A DNA stretch of 64,000 bases from Phycisphaerae bacterium. GTDB taxonomy: Bacteria > Planctomycetota > Phycisphaerae > JAJVII01. How positions within the stretch are numbered: position 1 is the stretch's first letter; each line of letters opens with the position of its first letter. Where the stretch lies: the NCBI GenBank assembly GCA_022072085.1, contig JAJVII010000060.1, positions 41,575 to 105,574 on the forward strand, given 5' to 3'. Under the pieces are notes generated by a model. The model made no database searches. It was not told the DNA's origin and saw nothing but the letters and a program-made list of their open reading frames with translations. Positions 1 through 6,579 of this stretch are shown here, in pieces. Made by a program: the position numbers and the translations under genes.

Positions 1-965
1 TTGGCTGTCCCCAGCACGACCAGCACGCCCAGCACGGTGAAGACGCCGACCAGCCCGGCCGAGAAGGCCACGCCGGCCAGCAGGATGCCGCCGCGCCTGC
101 CGCCGCCAGCCGACTGCTTCTGCGACTGGTGGAGGAAGAATCCGACCGTCAGCGGAATGACCGGCAGCACGCAGGGGGTCAGGTTGAGCAGCAGCCCCAC
201 CGGGACCGACAGCAGCAACGCCAGCAGCCAGTTCTCGCCGGTCAGCGTGTAGCCGAGGATCGTGAAGGTCCGGTTCGACGGAGTCGCGGCGGCGGGCGCG
301 GGCGTCGGCGCGCCGGTCGGCGGGGTCGCTTGGCCGCCCGGCCAACCCGCGGTGACGTAAGGCGCGAACAGGTCCGCGTGCTCCTGCGTTACGGCGGCGC
401 CGGCTGGGCGGATCGGCAGCATCAGGTCGAACTGCGGGTGATCGCCGAAGCTGACGAAGCAGGTCACGTTGTTGCAGATTTCGAAGTTGGCGTTGATACG
501 AAGCTTCAGATCGCCCGGAGACAGGGCCTTGTCGGCGCGGACCGCGACCACGGCGGCGAAGTCGCCGGTGAGTTCGCGAAAGTGGACGTTGTCGCGGAAC
601 GTTTCGTGGCCGGCGGGGTAGACGATGGAGGAGAACTCGACGCCGGGCGTCGGCTCCGGCCGAAGGGTCAGCGGCGATCCGAGGACCGTGCCGTCTGGCA
701 GGGCGGCGCGGTGGTCGTGAGCGTAGACGTGCATGCCGTCAGCCAGCTTGAACGTCAGCGCCAGGTAGACCGTGTCGCCCGGTCGGACGGCGTCCTGGCT
801 GGCGAGCAGCTCGACCGTGCCGGCCTTGTGGACGAACTTTGCGGGCGTGGACTCCGCCTGCGGCGCGACGGGGAAGCCGTCGGTGAAGTCATCGCCGGCA
901 ACCGGTCGGCCGGCGGCGAACAGGGTCGCGAGGATCAGGCAAGCGGTGCACAGGCGTGCTGTCAT
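1..965 (-). CDS. dsbD: DsbD-like thiol:disulfide interchange / cytochrome c biogenesis protein (partial, C-terminus off the window)
   Basis: Membrane protein that in its family carries electrons from cytoplasmic thioredoxin to periplasmic thiols. The minus strand is open from the ATG at 965 to the window edge, about 321 codons. Residues 1-22 form a signal peptide. A periplasmic N-terminal domain of the DsbD-alpha (DUF255/DsbC_N) type follows, containing the cysteine pair in FEICNNVTCFVSF. A Thr/Pro/Ala-rich linker leads to the first membrane helix, which carries LNLTPCVLPVIPLTVGFF, the conserved first cysteine region of the DsbD/CcdA transmembrane domain. The rest of the membrane domain and any C-terminal thioredoxin domain lie outside the window. 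The start has GGAGA about 9 bases upstream. The plus-strand open frames over the same DNA are shadows. Confidence 0.85.
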   Translation of the reverse strand, partial: MTARLCTACLILATLFAAGRPVAGDDFTDGFPVAPQAESTPAKFVHKAGTVELLASQDAVRPGDTVYLALTFKLADGMHVYAHDHRAALPDGTVLGSPLTLRPEPTPGVEFSSIVYPAGHETFRDNVHFRELTGDFAAVVAVRADKALSPGDLKLRINANFEICNNVTCFVSFGDHPQFDLMLPIRPAGAAVTQEHADLFAPYVTAGWPGGQATPPTGAPTPAPAAATPSNRTFTILGYTLTGENWLLALLLSVPVGLLLNLTPCVLPVIPLTVGFFLHQSQKQSAGGGRRGGILLAGVAFSAGLVGVFTVLGVLVVLGTA

Positions 966-1061
966 GTCAACAGGTCTCCGTTGGCGTCTGCTCATCACTG
1001 CTAATTCTACTCCGTCCGACAAGTCGCGGCGAGGCGGTCTCAATCGCCCGCGGCGGTCGCT

Positions 1062-1799
1062 CTATCGCTGCGGGCGATCAGGACGGGCAGGTGCGGTTGG
1101 CGGGCGCGAAGTGCCGCATTGACGAGGTTGCAGGAGGACGATGCGGCCGTGGGCGCCTTCCCATTCCGCCGGCTCGGTCGCGACCCGCCAGCCGGTGCGC
1201 GGGGCGTCTTCGAGGAATGCGTCGGCGGCCTGGCGGTTGGGGTCGGCCAGCACCGCCAGCCCGGCCTGTTCGAGGCATTCGTGCAGGCATTCGAGGATCG
1301 GCTGGTGGTTGCGCCGCTCGTAGAGCACGTCGGCCGCCAGAATCACCGGGAACCGATGCGGCGGCGGGGTTCGCCAGTCGACTCGAACCGTGCGCAGGTG
1401 CACGCGGTTGAGTTCCGCGTTCTGCTCGGCGTAGGCCAGCGCGTCGTCGTCGTAGTCGCTTGCGGTCACCTGGTAGCCGTCCAAGGCGGCGAACAGCCCC
1501 GGTAAGGCCAGCCCGCAGCCCAGTTCGAGCAGCCTGGCAGGCGGCGGCGGCAGGCCGACCTCGGCGGCGGCCTCCGGGCTCGCGGCGTGGCGGATCAACC
1601 AGCCGGCGAGCATGCAGGCCGCCGGCCAAAGGTGCGCCCAGTAGGGCATGTATTCGTCGGCGGCGAAGGCCTCCTCGACGGCCGGCAGGTCCAGCAGCGC
1701 GTAGGGGTTGTCCGGGGCGATCAGGTTCAATTCGCGCCCCGCGACGGCGATGTGCAGCCGGCGCGTCGGCCAATCGGAATGCAGTCGATGATGCCTCAT
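1062..1799 (-). CDS. class I SAM-dependent methyltransferase (small-molecule or protein-lysine type)
   Basis: Predicted soluble methyltransferase of the Methyltransf_16 / nicotinamide N-methyltransferase-like group; the substrate is unknown. The protein is about 245 residues from the ATG at 1799. Visible features are the SAM motif LLELGCGLALPGL near residue 90, an acidic motif II (VTASDYDDDALAYAEQN) and a post-motif ILAADVLYE, which in this group positions the substrate. An in-frame upstream start at 1847 would add 16 unremarkable residues; 1799 is preferred because GGAACAGG lies just upstream. The gene is codirectional with the dsbD-like gene but separated by about 100 bases. It could be an ETFB- or EEF-lysine-methyltransferase homologue, and sequence alone does not decide the target. 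Confidence 0.75.
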   Translation of the reverse strand: MRHHRLHSDWPTRRLHIAVAGRELNLIAPDNPYALLDLPAVEEAFAADEYMPYWAHLWPAACMLAGWLIRHAASPEAAAEVGLPPPPARLLELGCGLALPGLFAALDGYQVTASDYDDDALAYAEQNAELNRVHLRTVRVDWRTPPPHRFPVILAADVLYERRNHQPILECLHECLEQAGLAVLADPNRQAADAFLEDAPRTGWRVATEPAEWEGAHGRIVLLQPRQCGTSRPPTAPARPDRPQR

Positions 1800-1908
1800 G
1801 CCTGTTCCGTACGAGCAGCAACAGGCTATCAGTTTATCCGCCCGCAAGCCATACCCGTCGAGTATGCCTTCAGTGAAAACGCGAAGTCATGAACGCAGAG
1901 GAAGAGCA

Positions 1909-2074
1909 TCTTTGATAATTCAGTTCGCCGCTGAGGCGCAGAGACGCTGAGGGAAAGGACTTGGTTCAGAACGGGCGTCGGAAGTGATCGAAAGACTCAA
2001 ACGCAACGCCTTCTATAGACCATTGTCCCTCTGCGACTCAGCGCCTCAGCGGCTAATTATGAACAGTCCTCGGG
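1909..2074. repeat. repeat family A, copy 1 (inverted-repeat-ended element of about 165 bp)
   Basis: It starts at ATAATTCAGTTCGCCGCTGA and ends at the inverse, CTCAGCGCCTCAGCGGCTAATTAT, read here as two arms at about 1915-1950 and 2030-2061. It is nearly co-linear with 41480-41645 across its whole length, including the core around GAAGTGATCGAAAGACTC. Copy 3 at 36050-36245 shares only the ends. It has no coding capacity and lies in the 1.8-2.3 kb gap, where nothing else is evident. The coordinates come from comparison by eye. Confidence 0.8.
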
Positions 2075-2323
2075 TACAGAGGCGGGGACAGAGGCATTCA
2101 TCTCTCAAAGAATTCAAGACTCTGTCGGACCTCTGCCACTCATCCGCTCTGCGTTTGATCCGGTCGCCTGGACTTTGCGATTGCCCTGAGTATGCCTCGG
2201 GGAATCCTGACATTTCTGCCGGATTTCGCTCAATCGGGTCTGTCCCATAACCGATGCAAATCGACGGCTGGACGCGCAACCGGGACTGGGGAAGGCCCCG
2301 GCGACCCCAACGGGAGACAGGCC

Positions 2324-3322
2324 TTGAACGCGACACGAAACGGACACTTCGGTCTTGTCGCCGCGTGCTGGGCGATCTTGCTGCTGACGGCTGCGCCGAC
2401 AGCCGCCGACACGTTCAGCATCGACGCTGCTTCGCCGTCGGCTGGTGCGTCGCTGCTGCCGGGCAGCGTGCTGGCGTTCGGCCCGACCACGCACGTGCCG
2501 CAGCAATCGTTCGGACTGGCGATCGGCGACGAACTGGACGCCCTGTCCGACGGCACCGACATCGGACAGATCATCTTCTTCAGCGTGGGGCGCGGCTCGA
2601 CCGGGGCGGCCGGGCAGACCGACCTGTTCACCGTCGGCGGCCAGGCGTTGCGGGGCCAGCAGGCCGGCGACGTCTTCGTCACCGTGACCGCTGACGGCGT
2701 GCTCTCGCGACCGGTCGGATACAACCAGTTGGCGACCGACCAGACGCAATATGGCCTGTCGCCGATCCTGGCGCCGTTCTTCTACAACAGCGGCCCGCTG
2801 GACAACCTGGACGCGCTGAACTTCAGCGAGTTCGACACGCTGCCGGTCGGCGGCGACGGCACGCCCGACCGGGCGATCTTCTTCTCGCTGGCGGCCGGCA
2901 GCCCGACGCTGACGACGCTGGGGGCGTCGGCGGCCGACGTGCTGCTGTGGAACCCGGTCGACTCGACGCTGTCGATCTGGCAGCCGGCGACGACGCTGGG
3001 GCTGACTTCCGGGGACGACCTGGACGCGCTGGCCCTGGGCGTGGTGGCAAACCCCGACGGCAGCTACACGCCGGTGCAGGCGTGGTTCTCGCTGGCGCCG
3101 GGCAGCCCGTCGCTGGGCGGCGACTCGGGGGCCGATATCTTCCACACGACCTTCGGCGGCGACTACTCGCTGCTCTACACGGCCGAGCAACTCGGCCTGT
3201 CCGATGCGGACAACGTGGACGCGCTGGAAATCTCGCCCGTCCCCGAGCCGGCGACGCTGGCATTGCTGCTGGTCGGCGGGGCGTTGGCCATCGGCTTAGC
3301 CCGGCGACGCCGCGTCCGCTGA
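2324..3322 (+). CDS. PEP-CTERM sorted secreted repeat protein, paralogue 1
   Basis: Exported protein of unknown function, expected to be processed at the cell surface by the exosortase system (the exosortase is not in this window). It begins with a signal peptide (hydrophobic core AACWAILLLTAAPTA). The middle holds four related blocks built around GL..GD(E/D)LDAL followed by FFS(L/V)..GSP.L. It ends with the sorting signal: VPEPATLALL, a hydrophobic helix, then RRRRVR-type basic residues. The start chosen is TTG at 2324, because GGGAGA lies 6 bases upstream and the signal peptide follows directly; an in-frame ATG at 2192 would add 44 non-signal residues. About 332 residues. The next gene (3587) is a close paralogue. 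Acidic GDxLDAL motifs could bind calcium, which is speculation. Confidence 0.85.
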   Translation: MNATRNGHFGLVAACWAILLLTAAPTAADTFSIDAASPSAGASLLPGSVLAFGPTTHVPQQSFGLAIGDELDALSDGTDIGQIIFFSVGRGSTGAAGQTDLFTVGGQALRGQQAGDVFVTVTADGVLSRPVGYNQLATDQTQYGLSPILAPFFYNSGPLDNLDALNFSEFDTLPVGGDGTPDRAIFFSLAAGSPTLTTLGASAADVLLWNPVDSTLSIWQPATTLGLTSGDDLDALALGVVANPDGSYTPVQAWFSLAPGSPSLGGDSGADIFHTTFGGDYSLLYTAEQLGLSDADNVDALEISPVPEPATLALLLVGGALAIGLARRRRVR

Positions 3323-3586
3323 CCCATCTTCCACGGCTGTCTCCCCCTCCGCCGGTCGCGGCCGGCAGCCATTTCCCCTCGCACAACACCCGATAATTCG
3401 CTTGATCCCCCGCAGAATTGCCAGCTATTATGGACATCGAGGAAGGGAAGCCCTTCCGGCATGTCACTTGCCGGTTGGCGGCGGGCCCCAGTGAGAGCAT
3501 CGGCCGGCCGCACCCCAGGTCATCTCCGGGCATGGATCGCCCGCGGCCGCGGGATGTGACCCAATCGCCGTGAGGAGAGAGATCCC

Positions 3587-4648
3587 ATGTCTCGGACTCT
3601 TGACGCCCTTCGGGCGGCCGGCGGTAGCCTTGTACTTGCACTGGCAGTCCTGCTGATCCCCGCGACGCTTTCGGCTGGCACGTTCGCCACGTTCTCGATC
3701 GACAGCGGCTCGACCACCGCGCGGTCGGGGGCGGCGATCCTCTCGCCCGGGACGGCTGTGCCGGTTCACCTGACGCCGTCGGCGATCGGCCTGACGAGCG
3801 GCGACGAACTGGACGCCCTCTCCGACGGGCAGGACGCCGGGAACGTGGTCTACTTCTCGGTCGATCGCGTGTCGGTCGGGCAGAATCTCGGCTACGGGTT
3901 CAGCTACGGATTCCTGACCATCTACGACCAGCATGCCCTCGGCCACGCGGCCGCCGATCTCTACGTCACGACCAACGCCGTCTACGCCGGGTCCGCGCCG
4001 CCGTCGGTCGGGAGCGGCCTGCACATCCTCGACGGCTTCGGACCGTCGGGCAACCAGGCGGCGTTCGGCCTGTATCCGACCAGCGGATATGCTTCGAAAT
4101 ATACGGGCGGCAGCCCCATCGACAACATCGACGCGATGAACTTTACTGACTTCGACATCAGCCCGGTCGGCGGCGACGGGGTGGCCGATCGGCCGGCCTT
4201 CTTCTCGCTGGGCGCCGGCTCGCCGACGCTGGGTTCGCTGAGCGCGGGGGCCGCCGACGTGCTGGTCTGGACGCCGGGGGGCGGGCTGAGCATCCTGGCG
4301 ACGGCGGCGCAGGTGGGGCTGACGGCCGGCGACGACATCGACGCAATGGCCCTGGTCACGTCGGGCCTGCCGGGCACGCCCACGCCGGTGGGGCTCTGGT
4401 TCTCGCTGGCCCCGGGCAGCCCGTCACTGGGCGGCGACTCGGCGGCCGACATCTTCTTCTCTCGCTTCGACGGCAGCTACTCGGTGCTCTACACAGCCGA
4501 GTCGCTGGGCCTGCTGAACAGCGACAACGTGGACGCCCTGGAACTTCAGCCGCTGCTGACCGTGACGCCCGAGCCGGCGACGCTTGCGCTGCTGGCGTTG
4601 GGCGGCGTCGGGGCGGCGATCGGCCTGCGGCGACGGCGACGAAGGTGA
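3587..4648 (+). CDS. PEP-CTERM sorted secreted repeat protein, paralogue 2
   Basis: A 353-residue exported protein, paralogue of the gene ending at 3322. The signal peptide covers about residues 1-30 (LVLALAVLLIPATLSAG). The same GLTSGDELDALSDG and WFSLAPGSPSLGGDS blocks recur about four times in the same order, and the protein ends with TPEPATLALLALGG followed by an Arg-rich tail, the PEP-CTERM signal. The ATG has GGAGAG about 9 bases upstream. The 264-base gap in front contains only a short GGAAGGG/CCCTTCC hairpin at about 3442-3458 with no T-run. A strong terminator follows at 4686. The arrangement indicates tandem duplication. The function of the repeat is not known to me. Confidence 0.88.
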   Translation: MSRTLDALRAAGGSLVLALAVLLIPATLSAGTFATFSIDSGSTTARSGAAILSPGTAVPVHLTPSAIGLTSGDELDALSDGQDAGNVVYFSVDRVSVGQNLGYGFSYGFLTIYDQHALGHAAADLYVTTNAVYAGSAPPSVGSGLHILDGFGPSGNQAAFGLYPTSGYASKYTGGSPIDNIDAMNFTDFDISPVGGDGVADRPAFFSLGAGSPTLGSLSAGAADVLVWTPGGGLSILATAAQVGLTAGDDIDAMALVTSGLPGTPTPVGLWFSLAPGSPSLGGDSAADIFFSRFDGSYSVLYTAESLGLLNSDNVDALELQPLLTVTPEPATLALLALGGVGAAIGLRRRRRR

Positions 4649-4685
4649 TGCCCTGCGGGGAGCCATGGCATGGCGCAGAAAAACA

Positions 4686-4720
4686 CCCGCCGCCTGACGA
4701 ACCAGGCGGCGGGCTGTTTT
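4686..4720. terminator. bidirectional rho-independent terminator
   Basis: A perfect 11-bp stem, CCCGCCGCCTG / CAGGCGGCGGG, with a 6-base loop, is followed by CTGTTTT on the plus strand and by TGTTTTT on the minus strand. It closes the PEP-CTERM pair on the plus side and would end any transcript coming from 5.05 kb on the minus strand. Confidence 0.85.
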
Positions 4721-4752
4721 GTGAGGCTGCCACCAGGCAGCTGCGTGACTGC

Positions 4753-4796
4753 CTAGAGCAGCCCTCCTATGTCATGTAGCACTGGATCACCTCCTT
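4753..4796 (-). promoter_or_regulatory. full-length Shine-Dalgarno (16S 3'-end complement) before a 9-codon micro-ORF
   Basis: On the minus strand AAGGAGGTGATCCAG (4796-4782) is the exact complement of the last 15 bases of typical bacterial 16S rRNA. A GTG starts at its final base and opens 9 codons (M/V-LHDIGGLL) before TAG at 4753. A second hairpin (GCTGCC/GGCAGC) and then the terminator at 4720-4686 follow. A plausible minus promoter is at 5092-5064. Whether this is a leader peptide, a small RNA or chance is unknown. Confidence 0.35.
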
Positions 4797-5063
4797 ATTC
4801 TGCGGCTGGCCGGGTCGCTCGGGCGTGCGGCGCGATCGAACGCCATACCCGAGAGGACCGGACCTGCCAGGCTTCCCCAGCCGCCATCCGCGACACGTTT
4901 CCGCACGGCGCCGGTCCCGGGTAAACGGGATTGGGCCACCGCACTTCCACGCCCGCGAACCGCCGGGCTCCTTTTCCCGGAATCGCCATCCCGGGCCCTG
5001 GCCCCGAGCGGGTGATCAGCCTCGCTCGCGGTCGTCGAATCGCGCTGAGCATTCGACTCTCTT

Positions 5064-5092
5064 ACTCTACACTCTGTCGGCTGATGGGTCAA
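5064..5092 (-). promoter_or_regulatory. possible sigma-70-type promoter, minus strand
   Basis: TTGACC (5092-5087), a 17-base spacer, then TAGAGT (5069-5064), read on the minus strand. It would give a transcript of about 370 bases ending at the terminator at 4686-4720 and containing the micro-ORF. Predicted by eye only. Confidence 0.35.
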
Positions 5093-5165
5093 TTTTCGAT
5101 CATCATTTTCGCGCTGCCCGTCGCCGGTCCGCGACGCCCTGGCGGAGGCGGGAACCTTTTGGTCG

Positions 5166-5174
5166 TGGTACAAT
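5166..5174 (+). promoter_or_regulatory. possible extended -10 promoter for the ARPP-1 gene
   Basis: TGGTACAAT fits an extended -10 (TGn plus TACAAT) 33 bases before the ATG at 5207. No good -35 is visible. Confidence 0.35.
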
Positions 5175-5206
5175 CTAACGGTACATATCCGGTGGAGGCC
5201 CACGCG

Positions 5207-6448
5207 ATGAACAGACGACACTCTTGGCGCATCGGACGTTCGGGGCTGCATTCGCTGTCCGCACTGTTGGCGGTGTCAGCCGTCGTGCTGTCGGTCTGGC
5301 TGACGCTGCCGGTGATGGTGAACGCCGGCTACCTCGAAAGCGACTACCCCCGGCAGCAGGAACAGCCGCAACCGCAACCCCAGCCCCAACCCCAGCCGCA
5401 GCTGCGGCCGCTGCCGATCGTGGACAACCCGACGACTCGGCTGATCCGCGACGTGACCCTCGGCGACGCGATCCGCTGGGGCAACCTGGTGCTCTATCCC
5501 GTGCGGCTGCGCGACGCCGAGCCCGTGGCCCGCGTCGAATCGCTGGGCACAGCCGTCGATCGCGGCTGGGTGACGATTGGCGAGACCGACCCGCCCGCGG
5601 TCGGCAAGGCCGTGCTGAACAACACGAGCGACCGCGTCGTGCTCGTGCTGGCGGGCGAACTGATCCAGGGCGGACGGCAGAACCGGTCGGCCCAGAAGGA
5701 TCTGCTGCTGCTGCCGCACACGAAGGTCGAAATGGACCTCTACTGCGTCGAGCACGGGCGCTGGGAAGGCGGCGAGAAGTTCGCTGCCCGCAAGCAGCTT
5801 GCCCCCCAGTCGGTGCGGTCGGGCAACGTCGCCGGCGCCGACCAGGCCGAGGTGTGGGAGAACGTCCGTCAGTTCAACGACGCCGCCAAGGCCGACAGCC
5901 GCAGCGAAAGCCTGCTGGCCGGCCTGGACAGCGCCGCCGTGAAGCGGGAACTGGACGACTGCCGGCGGGCGGTCCGCCCGAGGCTTCCCGACGACTGCGT
6001 CGGCCTGGTGGCCGGCAGGGCGGGGCGGGTCATCGCGGCAGACCTTTTCGTCGACCGCGACCTGTTCGCCGCCTACCGCGACATGCTGATCGACAGCTAC
6101 GCCGGGCAGGAGGTTTACTGGAAACTGCGGCAGCCGGTGGCGGTCGAGCGCGACGCCGAAGGCCGCCTGATCCGCCGCCCGATCCCCGTACCGCCGCCGG
6201 GGCGCGAGGCGGCTCGCGAGTTCCTCGATCTGACTTTGCGGGCGAACTACGCGGACCTGGGGACGCCGGGCGGCGGCAGCCTCTGGCGGATCACGCGCGG
6301 CGATGTGAGCGGGCAGTCGCTGGACTATCGCGGGCAGACGGTGCACGCGGCGCTGACGCGCCCGTCGCCGATCGTCCTGCCCCCGCCTCGGCCGATTCCG
6401 CGGCCGATGCCCAATCAGCGAGAGGATGATCGAAACCTGGGACGATAG
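5207..6448 (+). CDS. exported ARPP-1 (DUF6569-like) domain protein
   Basis: Protein of 413 residues. Residues 1-45 hold an N-terminal membrane or signal segment (ALLAVSAVVLSVWLTLPVMV). A Gln-Pro run follows at about residues 50-64 (alternating QP encoded by tandem CAGCC/CAACC). The main domain has GELIQGGRQNRSAQKD and CVEHGRW, the signature stretch I recognise from ARPP-1 / DUF6569 proteins, a family named from comparative genomics with no established biochemical role that I know. The C-terminus is Pro/Arg-rich. The start at 5207 is chosen for GGTGGAGG 8 bases upstream and for the signal; an in-frame ATG at 4931 lacks both. The next gene encodes an exported VIT/vWA protein 131 bases downstream on the same strand. 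Confidence 0.75.
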   Translation: MNRRHSWRIGRSGLHSLSALLAVSAVVLSVWLTLPVMVNAGYLESDYPRQQEQPQPQPQPQPQPQLRPLPIVDNPTTRLIRDVTLGDAIRWGNLVLYPVRLRDAEPVARVESLGTAVDRGWVTIGETDPPAVGKAVLNNTSDRVVLVLAGELIQGGRQNRSAQKDLLLLPHTKVEMDLYCVEHGRWEGGEKFAARKQLAPQSVRSGNVAGADQAEVWENVRQFNDAAKADSRSESLLAGLDSAAVKRELDDCRRAVRPRLPDDCVGLVAGRAGRVIAADLFVDRDLFAAYRDMLIDSYAGQEVYWKLRQPVAVERDAEGRLIRRPIPVPPPGREAAREFLDLTLRANYADLGTPGGGSLWRITRGDVSGQSLDYRGQTVHAALTRPSPIVLPPPRPIPRPMPNQREDDRNLGR

Positions 6449-6579
6449 AGCCCATGCCTTCGCGGCCAGCGGGTGACGAAACATCAAACGATTTGCGTGC
6501 TGGAACGTCATAGATATGGGGCGGTCCGTTCGCGGATGCCCGAGTCGGCGGTGAAACGAACGCACACAAGGAGCGAACA

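Larger units (their letters stand above)
4740..5206. other. intergenic region with divergent promoter signals
   Basis: No convincing gene. It contains the 16S-complementary Shine-Dalgarno (4782-4796), a TCGAAT/ATTCGA hairpin at about 5036-5057 and promoter-like sequences facing both ways. An 85-codon minus-strand frame (5052-4795) ends right at the Shine-Dalgarno but has codon use unlike the neighbours. Confidence 0.5.

Noticed and set aside
129..1004. A plus-strand open frame of 291 codons at the left edge.
   Set aside because: The opposite strand encodes a DsbD-like protein with a signal peptide and LNLTPCVLP motif; the plus frame is a shadow.
3395..3586. A riboswitch or structured leader upstream of the second PEP-CTERM gene.
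   Set aside because: Only a short GGAAGGG hairpin is visible; no known conserved core.
4782..4796. Fragment of a 16S rRNA gene on the plus strand (CTGGATCACCTCCTT).
   Set aside because: Similarity stops abruptly after 15 bases; none of the preceding conserved 16S helix 45 sequence is present. A ribosome binding site on the other strand explains it better.
4795..5052. An 85-codon minus-strand gene upstream of the micro-ORF.
   Set aside because: Codon third positions do not follow the neighbours, no ribosome binding site, and no recognisable protein features.
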